Assembly (NCBI RefSeq): GCF_003055625.1
Contig: NZ_CP028811.1
Location: forward strand, 1,302,001 to 1,366,000
Length of the DNA stretch: 64,000 nt
Reading direction: 5' to 3'
Source: Flavobacterium magnum
GTDB taxonomy: Bacteria > Bacteroidota > Bacteroidia > Flavobacteriales > Flavobacteriaceae
Each line of letters begins with the position of its first letter. The first letter of the stretch is position 1. Shown one piece after another: positions 53,153-63,034 of this stretch. The notes below the pieces were generated by a model. It made no database searches and was not told where the DNA came from. It was given only the letters and a program-made list of their open reading frames with translations. The position numbers and the translations under genes were made by a program.

Positions 53153-55321
53153 ATGAAAATATACAGGATTATCGTGTTGCTGGTTTTCACAGCCATTTCG
53201 GTTTCAGCCCAGCAGAAAATCACCATTGATGAAATTTACATGGGCGCGTTCAGGCCCAAAGGGATGGACGAACTGCAATCCCTTAAGAACACCAACCAAT
53301 ATACTGTCTTGAATGCGTCCCGTGCTACGCGTAGCATGCAGGTCGATTTGTACGATTTTGCCACACTCGAAAAAGTCAGCACCCTGGTCGACAGCAGGGA
53401 CTTTGAGGAACTTGCCGACGGGATAGACAGCTACACCTTTAGCAATGATGAGAAAATGCTCCTCATCGCAAACCGTTCCAACCCGATTTTCAGGCATTCC
53501 TTCACCGCAGATTTTTTCATCTACGACATAGCCTCCAAAAAACTCACGAAAATGGCCGAGCAGGTGCAGGAGCCTGTATTTTCGCCAGATGGCAAGAAAG
53601 TCGCTTTTGCAAAAGAAAACAACCTGTATCAGTACGACCTGGCTTCGGCCAAGACTACGCAACTGACTTTCGATGGCAGGAAAAACGCCATCATCAATGG
53701 CATTACGGACTGGGTTTACGAAGAGGAATTTGCGTTCGTACGCGCCTTTGACTGGAGTGCCGATGGCAGCAAAATCGCTTACATCCGATTTGATGAAAGC
53801 CAGGTGCCGGAATTCTCGATGAATCGCTACGGACAGGAATTGTACCCTACTGTTGAAACTTTCAAATATCCGAAAGCGGGCGAAAAGAATTCTGACGTGT
53901 CGCTGCATTTGATTGATTTAAAAACATCCGCGGACAGCGAAGTGAAACTTGGCAATTACTCGGATTTTTATATCCCGAGGATCAAATGGACCAATGAGGC
54001 AAACCTGCTCAGCGTGCAGGTCATCAACCGCCACCAGGACAATCTCGACCTGATTTTCGTGGATGGCACCACAGGCAAACCAACCGTGATACTCAACGAA
54101 AAGGATAAAGCGTATATCGACATTACGGACAACCTGACTTTCCTCAAGGACAACAGCTTCATCTGGACAAGTGAGAAGGACGGTTTTAACCACATTTACC
54201 TGTATAGCAAAAGCGGGAAACTCATCAACCAGCTCACCAAAGGCAACTGGGAAGTTACTGCCTATTACGGCCTGGACGAAAAAACAAAAACCGTATTCTT
54301 CCAGTCTACCGAGAACGGCTCAATCAACCGCGATGTGTACAGGATCGGGCTTGATGGTAAAAACAAAAAACGGTTGTCGTCAATGACGGGTACCAATGCC
54401 GCTACTTTCAGTCCGAATTTCCGGTTTTTCATCAATTCATTTTCCAGCGCCACTGTGCCGCCAACCTATACGCTGAATGATTCAAAAACCGGCGCATCGA
54501 TCAAAACAATTGTCAGCAACGAAAGCCTGTCAGACAAACTGAAAAAGTATGACCTGCCATTAAAGGAATTCTTCATGCTGAAGACAGCGAAGGGCAATGA
54601 ACTCAATGCCTGGATCATAAAGCCAAAAGACTTTGATGCGACTAAGAAATATCCCGTTTTCATGTACCAATATTCAGGACCGGGTTCGCAGCAGGTTAAC
54701 AATGAGTGGCACGCCAATGACGATTACTGGTTCATGATGCTTACGCAGATGGGGTATGTGGTGGCCTGTGTTGATGGGCGTGGTACGGGTTTCCGTGGGG
54801 CTGATTTTAAGAAAGTTACACAAAAGCAACTCGGGAAGTATGAGGTAGAAGACCAGATTGACGCCGCGAAAGTCATCGGTAACTATGCCTATGTGGATAA
54901 AGACAGGATTGGGATTTTCGGCTGGTCGTATGGCGGATTCATGTCGTCAAACTGCATCCTGAAAGGCAGTGACGTGTTCAAGATGGCGATCGCTGTCGCA
55001 CCGGTAACGAGCTGGAGATTCTATGACAGTATCTACACAGAACGGTACATGCAGACACCTCAGGAAAACGCCGCAGGTTATGATGACAATTCCCCGCTGA
55101 CGTTTGCCAAAAAACTCAAAGGCAAATTCCTGCTGATCCACGGCTCAGGCGACGACAACGTGCATGTGCAGAACTCCATGCGCATGATTGACGCGCTTGT
55201 CAATGCCAACAAACAGTTTGACTGGGCAATTTATCCCGATAAGAACCACGGAATTTACGGCGGTTATACCCGCATCCAGTTGTACAATAAGATGACGAAT
55301 TTTATCAAGGAAAATTTATAA
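53153..55321 (+). CDS. Dipeptidyl peptidase IV-type S9 serine peptidase
   Basis: 722 residues, signal peptide MKIYRIIVLLVFTAISVSAQ, an eight-bladed beta-propeller (about 40-460) and a C-terminal alpha/beta hydrolase domain. Catalytic triad Ser592 in FGWSYGG, Asp667 in GSGDDNVH and His699 in PDKNHG; the double-glutamate that binds the free N-terminus is in DWVYEEEFAF (190-192). It should clip X-Pro or X-Ala dipeptides from peptide N-termini in the periplasm. Directly upstream of three peptide transporter genes (gap 26 to the first), so released dipeptides are probably taken up by them. Confidence 0.93.
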   Translation: MKIYRIIVLLVFTAISVSAQQKITIDEIYMGAFRPKGMDELQSLKNTNQYTVLNASRATRSMQVDLYDFATLEKVSTLVDSRDFEELADGIDSYTFSNDEKMLLIANRSNPIFRHSFTADFFIYDIASKKLTKMAEQVQEPVFSPDGKKVAFAKENNLYQYDLASAKTTQLTFDGRKNAIINGITDWVYEEEFAFVRAFDWSADGSKIAYIRFDESQVPEFSMNRYGQELYPTVETFKYPKAGEKNSDVSLHLIDLKTSADSEVKLGNYSDFYIPRIKWTNEANLLSVQVINRHQDNLDLIFVDGTTGKPTVILNEKDKAYIDITDNLTFLKDNSFIWTSEKDGFNHIYLYSKSGKLINQLTKGNWEVTAYYGLDEKTKTVFFQSTENGSINRDVYRIGLDGKNKKRLSSMTGTNAATFSPNFRFFINSFSSATVPPTYTLNDSKTGASIKTIVSNESLSDKLKKYDLPLKEFFMLKTAKGNELNAWIIKPKDFDATKKYPVFMYQYSGPGSQQVNNEWHANDDYWFMMLTQMGYVVACVDGRGTGFRGADFKKVTQKQLGKYEVEDQIDAAKVIGNYAYVDKDRIGIFGWSYGGFMSSNCILKGSDVFKMAIAVAPVTSWRFYDSIYTERYMQTPQENAAGYDDNSPLTFAKKLKGKFLLIHGSGDDNVHVQNSMRMIDALVNANKQFDWAIYPDKNHGIYGGYTRIQLYNKMTNFIKENL

Positions 55322-55347
55322 TTTAACCACCAAAATAAATAGAGAAT

Positions 55348-57024
55348 ATGAGTGAAACAGCAGTAAAGACAGGCCATCCAAAGGGACTTTGGGTATTGTT
55401 CGGCACAGAGATGTGGGAAAGGTTCAACTTTTATGGGATGCGGGCCATCCTGACCTTGTTCCTTGTAAATTCGCTGATGATGAAAGAGGAGGATGCTTCC
55501 CTGATTTATGGCGGATTTTTAGGGCTTTGCTACCTCACGCCGATGCTCGGTGGATTTATTGCGGACCGGTTCTTCGGCAACAGGAATTGTATTCTTCTTG
55601 GTGGATTGATGATGGCAATCGGACAATTGCTGCTTTTCGGAAGTGCGAGCGTTTTCGGGAGCAATATCGGATTGGCCAATACGTTGATGTGGGTTGCACT
55701 GGGAATCATCATTTTCGGAAACGGTTTCTTTAAGCCGAACATTTCGAGTATGGTAGGCAGCCTGTATCCAAAGCAGGAGAAAAGCAAATTAGATACTGCA
55801 TTCACCATATTTTATATGGGAATCAATCTCGGGGCATTTCTGGGACAATTGATTTGCCCTATCATCGGGGACGTGAAAGATGTCAACGGCATTCGCGACA
55901 TCCATGCTTTCAAATGGGGATTTTTAGCGGCCTCAATTGCGATGCTGATCGGAACGGCCGTTTTTTACATGCTGAAAAACAAATATGTGGTCACTCCCGA
56001 AGGCAGGCCGCTCGGAGGTTTGCCTTCGAAGAATGAAGCATCAGATTTTGAAGAAGGGGAATCTCAAAAAGCGGTATTTTCTACAACGGCCCTGGTTGTC
56101 GCCATGTTAGCGTTTTTGGGCCTTGGTGCGCTGATTCACTTTGTCTTCGACCAAAACCTGATTTACACGCTTATTTATTCGAGTGGATTGACCCTGGCGG
56201 GATTGATCATCTCAGACACTTCGTTGACCAAAGTTGAAAGAGACCGTATTTTTGTTATCTACATCGTGGCTTTTTTCGTGATATTCTTTTGGGCTGCTTT
56301 CGAACAGGCCGGGTCGTCCCTGACTTTTATTGCAGACAATCAGACTGACCGGAATTTCTTCGGCTGGAATATGCCGCCTTCGATGGTCCAGATCTTCAAC
56401 GGGCTTTTTGTCGTTGCTTTCGCTGTCCCTTTCAGTATGTTATGGGATTATCTCAGAAGTAAGGGAAGGGAACCTATCTCTCCTATGAAACAGTCTTTCG
56501 GACTAGCGTTGATTGCCGTGAGTTATTTTATCATCGCACACAACGTAAAAGATTTGGGCAACGACGGCCTTCTTGCGATTAAATGGCTGATCCTTTTATA
56601 TCTCATCCAGACCTGCGCCGAGCTTTGCCTTTCACCTATTGGTTTGTCACTGGTCGGAAAATTGTCGCCAAAGAGATTTTCGTCACTGCTCTACGGTGTA
56701 TTCTTTCTATCCAATGCGTCAGGATATGCCCTCGCAGGTACTTTAGGATCAATCTTACCGTCTACAGGCGATAAGTTCAACAAAGCTAAGGAACTCGGAA
56801 TCAACCTGCAGGATGTGCTCGACAAGAAAATCACGCTGACTCCGGAACAGGCAAAACTCCTGGCTGACAACCAGATCAGCGACCACAATCCTGTTTTTGC
56901 AGGTTTTGAAATTCACAACCTCTTTGAGTTTTTTATGGTATTTGTAGCCTTGACCGGTCTGGCCGCGGTGATTTTATTTTTGCTTACCCCATTTCTCAAA
57001 AAGATGATGCACGGCGTACGTTAA
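55348..57024 (+). CDS. POT-family proton-dependent peptide transporter, copy 1
   Basis: 558 residues, about fourteen hydrophobic segments. The proton-coupling ExxER motif of the first helix is in LFGTEMWERFNFYGMRAIL, and the GNGFFKPNISSMVGSLY and FYMGINLGAFLGQ signatures of the PTR/POT family are present. Inner membrane; imports di- and tripeptides with protons. A CBS-free extra loop is seen near KNEASDFEEGESQK. Follows the dipeptidyl peptidase gene closely and precedes two paralogues. Confidence 0.93.
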   Translation: MSETAVKTGHPKGLWVLFGTEMWERFNFYGMRAILTLFLVNSLMMKEEDASLIYGGFLGLCYLTPMLGGFIADRFFGNRNCILLGGLMMAIGQLLLFGSASVFGSNIGLANTLMWVALGIIIFGNGFFKPNISSMVGSLYPKQEKSKLDTAFTIFYMGINLGAFLGQLICPIIGDVKDVNGIRDIHAFKWGFLAASIAMLIGTAVFYMLKNKYVVTPEGRPLGGLPSKNEASDFEEGESQKAVFSTTALVVAMLAFLGLGALIHFVFDQNLIYTLIYSSGLTLAGLIISDTSLTKVERDRIFVIYIVAFFVIFFWAAFEQAGSSLTFIADNQTDRNFFGWNMPPSMVQIFNGLFVVAFAVPFSMLWDYLRSKGREPISPMKQSFGLALIAVSYFIIAHNVKDLGNDGLLAIKWLILLYLIQTCAELCLSPIGLSLVGKLSPKRFSSLLYGVFFLSNASGYALAGTLGSILPSTGDKFNKAKELGINLQDVLDKKITLTPEQAKLLADNQISDHNPVFAGFEIHNLFEFFMVFVALTGLAAVILFLLTPFLKKMMHGVR

Positions 57025-57028
57025 CCGA

Positions 57029-58693
57029 ATGTCTATGTGGAAAAGCCATCCTAAAGCCTTACCGTACTTATTTTTATCCGAAATGTGGGAACGTTTCGGA
57101 TATTATTTAATGATCGGGATATTCACGCTGTATCTTAAAGATGTAGAGGCGGGCTTTTCGATGACTGAAAAAGAGGCGTCCGATTTGTATGGGACTTTCA
57201 TCGCTTTGGTGTTCCTGACGCCATTTATAGGCGGGTTGGTGGCCGACCGTTACCTGGGTTACAAGAAATCGATTGTCATCGGTGGGCTCATGATGGGTGC
57301 TGGGTATTTTATGATGGGTATCCACTCACTGGAGATGCTTTACGTGGCCATGACGCTGGTGATTGTCGGGAACGGTTTTTTCAAGCCTAATATCTCCACA
57401 TTACTCGGTAATTTCTACAACGAAGAAAAGTATAAGGATAAAAAAGACGAAGGCTACAACATTTTCTACATGGGAATCAATGTCGGGGCTTTCATCTGCA
57501 ACTTCTTTGGCGCCGCGCTTAAAATCCTTTTCGGATGGCAGTACGCTTTCATGGCGGCCGGCGTCGGGATGTTTATCGGTGTTGTGGTTTTCCTGCTCGG
57601 AAGCCGTCATTATGGCGACAAGACTGAAAAGAAAGGTGTGCAGCAAGGCGACATGCCTTTTTACAAGATCGTGCTTTTTATCCTGTTGCCATCGGTTGTT
57701 TTCGGTATCATCGGATGGTTGCTCAAGGGCGTGCAATCAGAAGCCAATCCTGATTCCTCGTGGTTTGGTTCAGACAGCACCGATGCTTTTATTTTCGCCT
57801 GTATCCCCGTCGTCTTGTTTTATGCGAGTTTGTATTTTAAGGCAAAGTCAGAAGACAAGCGACCTATCGGCGCATTGCTGGCCATCTTCGGTGTCGTGAT
57901 TTTGTTCTGGGCGGTCTTTAAATTGAATGGTTCTGCCCTCAACAACTGGGGCGACAAATATACCGACAGGGAAATGACAGGAAGTGCGCAGCAGGTGGCG
58001 TCGCGGCTTGTCCTTACCGATACGCTGATTTATAAAAAAGACTCTGTCCCGCTGTACGACGAGGTTTTCCGGATCCAGAAAAAGGATGGGAACGTCATCA
58101 AAACAGTTGATTACCCGCTGTATTTCCGCAACGTCCATAAAGACAAAATGCCCGAAGAAGGCAGCAAGGTGTTCACATGGTCGGCAAACCTGAGCCAGTC
58201 GATCAATCCGGGATGGGTCATCATGCTCACGCCGTTGGTAGTCGCATTTTTCACCTTTCTGCGGAATCGGAAAAGAGAGCCTTCTACCCCGACTAAAATC
58301 GCATTCGGACTGCTGATTTCGGCCTTGTCGGTCTTGGTCATGGTGGCTGCGGTCAAGGCCGGGAACAACGGCGCTGAGAAAGTCAGCGTCTGGTGGCTCG
58401 TTGCGAATTACGGCATCATCACGATCGGAGAGTTGTTCCTGAGTCCGATGGGGCTTTCCATCGTTTCGAAACTGAGTCCGACAAATATCACCTCGCTCAT
58501 GATGGGCGGCTGGTTCTTATCCACTTCGATAGGAAACAAACTAAGCGGCGTATTGGCTAGTATGTGGGACAGCTACGAAGACAAAAGCCACTTCTTCTGG
58601 GTGAACTTTGCGCTGCTGATGTTCGCCACGCTGTTGATGTTTGTGCTTTTAAAGCAATTAAATAAAGTAATGACCGAAAAAGGAATTAAATAA
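57029..58693 (+). CDS. POT-family proton-dependent peptide transporter, copy 2
   Basis: 554 residues. ExxER motif in LFLSEMWERFGYYLMIGIF, then GNGFFKPNISTLLGNFY and FYMGINVGAF. Unlike the other copies it has a soluble insert of about 100 residues between late helices (NNWGDKYTDREMTGS to FTWSANLSQSINPGW), seen in many Bacteroidota di/tripeptide transporters. Four bases after copy 1; its stop TAA overlaps the ATG of copy 3 (TAATG). Confidence 0.93.
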   Translation: MSMWKSHPKALPYLFLSEMWERFGYYLMIGIFTLYLKDVEAGFSMTEKEASDLYGTFIALVFLTPFIGGLVADRYLGYKKSIVIGGLMMGAGYFMMGIHSLEMLYVAMTLVIVGNGFFKPNISTLLGNFYNEEKYKDKKDEGYNIFYMGINVGAFICNFFGAALKILFGWQYAFMAAGVGMFIGVVVFLLGSRHYGDKTEKKGVQQGDMPFYKIVLFILLPSVVFGIIGWLLKGVQSEANPDSSWFGSDSTDAFIFACIPVVLFYASLYFKAKSEDKRPIGALLAIFGVVILFWAVFKLNGSALNNWGDKYTDREMTGSAQQVASRLVLTDTLIYKKDSVPLYDEVFRIQKKDGNVIKTVDYPLYFRNVHKDKMPEEGSKVFTWSANLSQSINPGWVIMLTPLVVAFFTFLRNRKREPSTPTKIAFGLLISALSVLVMVAAVKAGNNGAEKVSVWWLVANYGIITIGELFLSPMGLSIVSKLSPTNITSLMMGGWFLSTSIGNKLSGVLASMWDSYEDKSHFFWVNFALLMFATLLMFVLLKQLNKVMTEKGIK

Positions 58694-60210
58694 TGGAACA
58701 GGTACCCGTATCAGATTTAGAACAAATCCAGAATTTTAAAGGCAAATACCCGAAACAACTGTGGTATTTGTTCTTCAGTGAAATGTGGGAGCGCTTTTGC
58801 TTCTATGGTATGCGGGGGATGCTTACGTTTTTCATGGTCGATCAACTTTTTATGAACGAGCGGGTTGCTAACCTGCAGTACGGCGCTACCCAAGCATTTG
58901 TTTACGCTTTTACATTTATAGGGGGATTGTTCGCCGATAAGATCCTGGGTTATCGCAAATCGTTGTTCTGGGGCGGATTGCTGATGATTGTAGGAAGCCT
59001 GATCCTGGCTGCGGATCCTAAAAATTTCTTTTTTTTAGGAATCAGTTTTACCATCATTGGTACCGGATTTTTTAAACCGAATATCTCCACAATGGTCGGG
59101 TCACTTTATAAAGAAGGCGACCCGAGGACAGATGCCGGTTTTTCGTTATTTTATGCGGGAATCAACGTAGGTGCGCTGATTGGAGGATATTTGTGTATTG
59201 CAATCGGGAAAGGTGAAATGATGAGCAGCGTTGTTCCGGCGAACCTAACCTGGAATGTGGCTTTCGGACTTGCAGCAATTGTCATGGTCATTAGTTTACT
59301 GACATTTACACAAACTCAGAAAAGTCTGGGCAGTATAGGGATTTCACCGATATTACATCTACCAAAATCAAAGAAAAGGGTATACGAAGTGCTGACTTAT
59401 GCAGGATCACTGATCATAATCCCGATTATCATGATGATGGTGTCTAAGACCGAGTATACTGATTACTTCATGTTCATTATCGGACCATGTACCATCCTGT
59501 ACCTCTTATACGAGATGCGTCACTTTTCGGTAAAGGAAAACAAGAAACTTTGCGCTGCGCTGATTTTTATCGTGTTTTCAATTTTCTTCTGGGCCTTTTT
59601 TGAGCAAAGTGGCGGTTCGTTAAGCCTGTTTGCAGCAAATAATCTGGACAATACCGTGTTGGGCTTAAAGCTTGATCCAAATGGTGTCAATAATGCCGCA
59701 AACTCATTTTTCGTAATCATTTTCGCAGCGTTGGTGGGCATTGTGTGGTTGTGGATGGCCAAGCGAAAAATCGAGCCTAATACTGTAGTGAAATTTGGCC
59801 TGGGCTTCCTGTTTCTTGCGGCGGGATTCTGGATTTTTTATTACACCAAATTCTTTGCCGATGCAAATGGCATGACTTCACTTGATTTATTTACCTTCGG
59901 CTGGTTTGTAATCACGTTCGGGGAACTTTGTCTTTCGCCAATCGGGATGTCGATTATGACTAAGCTGTCTCCACAGAAGTTGCAGGCGGTTATGATGGGT
60001 ATGTGGTTTCTGGCCAGCGCTTATGGTCAGTATTTTGCCGGGTTACTAGGTGCAAATATTGCCGAAGCTTCTGAAGATGCATCCAATGCACAGAAACTTA
60101 TCGTATATGCAGATGGTTATCAGCAACTCGCGCTCTATGCCCTTATTGCCGGAGTGGTGATGATTGCCATTTCGCCTTTAGTCAAAAAATTAATGCAGGG
60201 TGTTAAGTAA
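58693..60210 (+). CDS. POT-family proton-dependent peptide transporter, copy 3
   Basis: 505 residues, the most compact of the three. ExxER in FFSEMWERFCFYGMRGML; FKPNISTMVGSLYKEGD and FYAGINVGALIGGY follow. Lacks the soluble insert of copy 2. Translationally coupled to copy 2 by a one-base overlap. The three copies differ strongly from one another, so they are old paralogues, probably with different peptide preferences, and not a fresh duplication. No terminator was evident after it. Confidence 0.93.
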   Translation: MEQVPVSDLEQIQNFKGKYPKQLWYLFFSEMWERFCFYGMRGMLTFFMVDQLFMNERVANLQYGATQAFVYAFTFIGGLFADKILGYRKSLFWGGLLMIVGSLILAADPKNFFFLGISFTIIGTGFFKPNISTMVGSLYKEGDPRTDAGFSLFYAGINVGALIGGYLCIAIGKGEMMSSVVPANLTWNVAFGLAAIVMVISLLTFTQTQKSLGSIGISPILHLPKSKKRVYEVLTYAGSLIIIPIIMMMVSKTEYTDYFMFIIGPCTILYLLYEMRHFSVKENKKLCAALIFIVFSIFFWAFFEQSGGSLSLFAANNLDNTVLGLKLDPNGVNNAANSFFVIIFAALVGIVWLWMAKRKIEPNTVVKFGLGFLFLAAGFWIFYYTKFFADANGMTSLDLFTFGWFVITFGELCLSPIGMSIMTKLSPQKLQAVMMGMWFLASAYGQYFAGLLGANIAEASEDASNAQKLIVYADGYQQLALYALIAGVVMIAISPLVKKLMQGVK

Positions 60211-60308
60211 GCTGGAAGGAAAAGATTATTTTTGGGTACTTTGAAAACGGCATGATAATACAGCCCTTCAGATAAGATATAATGTATAACAAGATTAAAA
60301 AACTGAAT

Positions 60309-60767
60309 ATGAAAAAAATGGCGATTCTCGCAATGCTGGTTTTATTTACCGTCACTGCAAAAGCACAGGATTTGAAATGGTACACCGACGTTAAGGAAGC
60401 TTCCGAAGTGTCGATGAAGAGCAAAAAGCCACTGATGTTTTTCTTCACCGGAAGTGACTGGTGCGGATGGTGTATGCGGCTGCAGAAGGAAGTATTCCAG
60501 ACGGCAGATTTTACCAAATGGGCGAATGACAATGTAGTCCTGGTTGAACTGGATTTCCCGAAAAGGAAGCAGCTTTCCGCCGACCTGACCAAGCAGAATA
60601 ACGAGCTGGCACAGATGTTCGCAATCCGTGGCTATCCTACCGTTTGGATGGTCACTCCAACCAAGCCTAATGACCAGATTTCATTTGAGAGACTCGGAAG
60701 TACAGGGTACGTTGCCGGTGGTCCAAAGGCGTGGATTCAGGAAGCCAACAACATCCTGAAAAAGTAA
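60309..60767 (+). CDS. Periplasmic thioredoxin-like protein
   Basis: 152 residues from the ATG at 60309, which gives signal peptide MKKMAILAMLVLFTVTAKAQ; an ATG nine codons upstream spoils it. Thioredoxin fold with redox pair C52-G-W-C55 in GSDWCGWCMRLQKEVF and the cis-proline loop RGYPTVWM. This resembles the Thioredoxin_7/DUF255-like group. It probably reduces or forms disulphides in exported proteins; partner unknown. It ends two bases from the convergent comEC gene. Confidence 0.85.
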   Translation: MKKMAILAMLVLFTVTAKAQDLKWYTDVKEASEVSMKSKKPLMFFFTGSDWCGWCMRLQKEVFQTADFTKWANDNVVLVELDFPKRKQLSADLTKQNNELAQMFAIRGYPTVWMVTPTKPNDQISFERLGSTGYVAGGPKAWIQEANNILKK

Positions 60768-60769
60768 GG

Positions 60770-62800
60770 TTATTGCAACTGATAATATCCCTTTTCAGCA
60801 ATCGCATGGAAAGGGATTTTTTGCTTTTGGCAACTTGCTTTCCAGTGTTCTGTATAGAATTTGAAATTAGACGCGTCTGCAACCACCTGCCGCGGCTTCA
60901 TCTCATTGAGCATTCTCTCGAAGTTGATTTTCGGTGATTGTGTTACCAGCACAATGTCAGGCCTGATGCCTTTCGGATAAATACCGCAACTGTCGGCAAT
61001 AAAAATAGATCTGCGTTTAAAATACATCACGTTGCGCATCTGTTTTACTGCAACAATCTTGCTGAAATTTGCCACGCGGTAAGCGGTGAGATTTGGATCC
61101 TGAAGTACTTTTGTGCGCACACCGTCTTCGCAATACACCCTGATGCCATGGCCGTGCTTTTCGGTAATCAGGCTGCTGTTCTTCATCCGGAACACAACGA
61201 AGGTTTCGGCAGTGTCGTTTTTCCAACGATTGTAAATCAATGTGCCCTGGAAAAACAGGAGACAGCAGATTGCCCATACGATCTTCCTGTAAGTGGGTTT
61301 CATCAGCCAAAGGAACAGTACAATCACCGTTACATAAAGTACAATGAGCATGGCGGCGTTCAACGGGATATCCCTCACGACGAATTGGTCAAACGATGCT
61401 ATTTTCCTGATTGTTAAGTTGAGCCATCCAATCAGAACATCCAGCGAAGTAGACAAAAAGCCAGGAACCGCATCGAAAAACGCTAGTGCCATCACCAACA
61501 CGCCGTAGGCCATAATGATTCCCAAAGCAGGCAAAATAACCAGGTTGGTTACGAAAAACAATCCGGGGAACTGGTGGAAATAGTAGACGCTTAACGGGAA
61601 CGCACCGATTTGTGCGGCGGCCGAAACGGTGATGATGTCCCAGAAGTATTTCGCTGCTTTGGTCTTCGGCGTCCAGAACCGCGATAAAAAAGGCTGCAGC
61701 CACAGGATGAAGAATAACGAGACGTAACTGAGCTGGAATCCGACGTCAAATAAGAATGATGGCGAGACCATAAGGATCAGCAATAGTGAGACCAGGACGG
61801 TGTGGAATATGTAAGTTTCGCGTTTCAGGTACAGACCCACGGCGACAAACGAAAACATCGTCGCCGATCGCACAATTGAAGGTGCCAGTCCTGCAATGAA
61901 TGAAAAGCCCCAGAGCGAAACCAGCACGGCGAACAGCCGGATGATATTTCCGGATTTGCTTTTAGGCACACGCAACAACATGAAATTCACGAAAAGCATG
62001 ATGTAGCCCACATGCAAACCGGACACGGAAAGGATGTGGATGGCGCCGGCGTACTGGTAATCCTGAATCGTTTCTTTGGAAATGTCCTGCTGCTGGCCCA
62101 GTATTAATGCGGTAATCACAGCGAGGTTGTCTTTATTGAAATGCCTTTTTTCCAGATTGCTGATGATCCTGTTCCGGAATGCGGCTGCGTAATAGGACAA
62201 GTTCTTGAGCGTGTCCACCGCAGTCACGTTTGCGCTGTCGGCATACATCTGCGCAAAAATGGACTTCTGTGAAAGATATTTGCCGTAGTCGAACTGCTCC
62301 GGATTCTGAGGCGGCCTGTGTCTTTGGATTTGTCCGGATACCAAAAGCGTCGCGCCGGTAATGATACGCCCGGCATTTTTGGCCCTTTTGAGATTCAGCA
62401 GGATCAGGCCGGTGCAGGGTTTGGTATCGATGTGTTCGACCGTCGCCACGTATCGGTCATTGATACTATTGCTCTTCAGCACCTCTTTTATTGTCAGCTT
62501 GCAGCTATGGCGGGCGTCATTCGCTGAAAGTTGCCTGCTGTAGTGGTTTTCCGTTGCGTAGTGCTGCGCAGTATAGGCAAATAGGCCGGACAAAAACGAG
62601 AAGCAATAGATGCAGATACCGAAAATCACCCTTTGCGCGGCATGTTTCACTGAATACACAAATGCGAGTGCGCACAACACGAAACACAGCAACAGGATAA
62701 AGGCTACATCTTTAAGGGGAGGACTAAAGCGATGCCCGAAAATAATACCGGAGACAAAGAAAACGGTAATCCGCGCCAACGGGAATTGCAGCGCTTTCAT
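60770..62800 (-). CDS. ComEC/Rec2-type DNA uptake channel
   Basis: 676 residues. N-terminal DUF4131 region with membrane segments (about 1-190), the Competence membrane domain (about 215-490; GAIHILSVSGLHVGYIMLF and GLAPSIVRSATMF are diagnostic), and a C-terminal metallo-beta-lactamase-like part that has lost its metal ligands: no HxHxDH is found, only a PDIVLVTQSPKINFERML remnant. It would carry single-stranded DNA across the inner membrane in natural transformation. Such a shortened tail is common in Bacteroidota. The leader on its 5' side contains an 8-bp hairpin. Confidence 0.9.
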   Translation of the reverse strand: MKALQFPLARITVFFVSGIIFGHRFSPPLKDVAFILLLCFVLCALAFVYSVKHAAQRVIFGICIYCFSFLSGLFAYTAQHYATENHYSRQLSANDARHSCKLTIKEVLKSNSINDRYVATVEHIDTKPCTGLILLNLKRAKNAGRIITGATLLVSGQIQRHRPPQNPEQFDYGKYLSQKSIFAQMYADSANVTAVDTLKNLSYYAAAFRNRIISNLEKRHFNKDNLAVITALILGQQQDISKETIQDYQYAGAIHILSVSGLHVGYIMLFVNFMLLRVPKSKSGNIIRLFAVLVSLWGFSFIAGLAPSIVRSATMFSFVAVGLYLKRETYIFHTVLVSLLLILMVSPSFLFDVGFQLSYVSLFFILWLQPFLSRFWTPKTKAAKYFWDIITVSAAAQIGAFPLSVYYFHQFPGLFFVTNLVILPALGIIMAYGVLVMALAFFDAVPGFLSTSLDVLIGWLNLTIRKIASFDQFVVRDIPLNAAMLIVLYVTVIVLFLWLMKPTYRKIVWAICCLLFFQGTLIYNRWKNDTAETFVVFRMKNSSLITEKHGHGIRVYCEDGVRTKVLQDPNLTAYRVANFSKIVAVKQMRNVMYFKRRSIFIADSCGIYPKGIRPDIVLVTQSPKINFERMLNEMKPRQVVADASNFKFYTEHWKASCQKQKIPFHAIAEKGYYQLQ

Positions 62801-62820
62801 GTGATTATATTATTGGTAAG

Positions 62821-62963
62821 GGAAGGAGCCCCTAAACTCCTTCCGCTTGACCAGGATAATATAAAACCTAAGAATAAGGCCGGTTCCTTGGAGGTAATAA
62901 TTAATTGTTGACTACGTGGCATATAGTAAAATTTACACCGGCCTTATGGTTTCATGGTGTAAA
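62821..62963. repeat. Cluster of three inverted repeats (candidate structured RNA)
   Basis: Within about 145 non-coding bases: GGAAGGAG/CTCCTTCC (62821-62828, 62837-62844; 8-base loop), ATAAGGCCGGT/ACCGGCCTTAT (62874-62884, 62937-62947; 52-base loop) and TTTACACC/GGTGTAAA (62932-62939, 62956-62963; 16-base loop). All arms are perfect. The second and third share three bases, so their stems exclude each other. The block lies upstream of comEC and downstream of the NlpC/P60 gene, both on the minus strand. No open frame or T-run identifies it as a gene or terminator. Confidence 0.45.
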
Positions 62964-63034
62964 ACTAGCCACATCGGCAACTGCAGAAGTGTGGAAAATC
63001 CGTAATAAATGTTAAAGTTTAAGAAACGCGAAGC

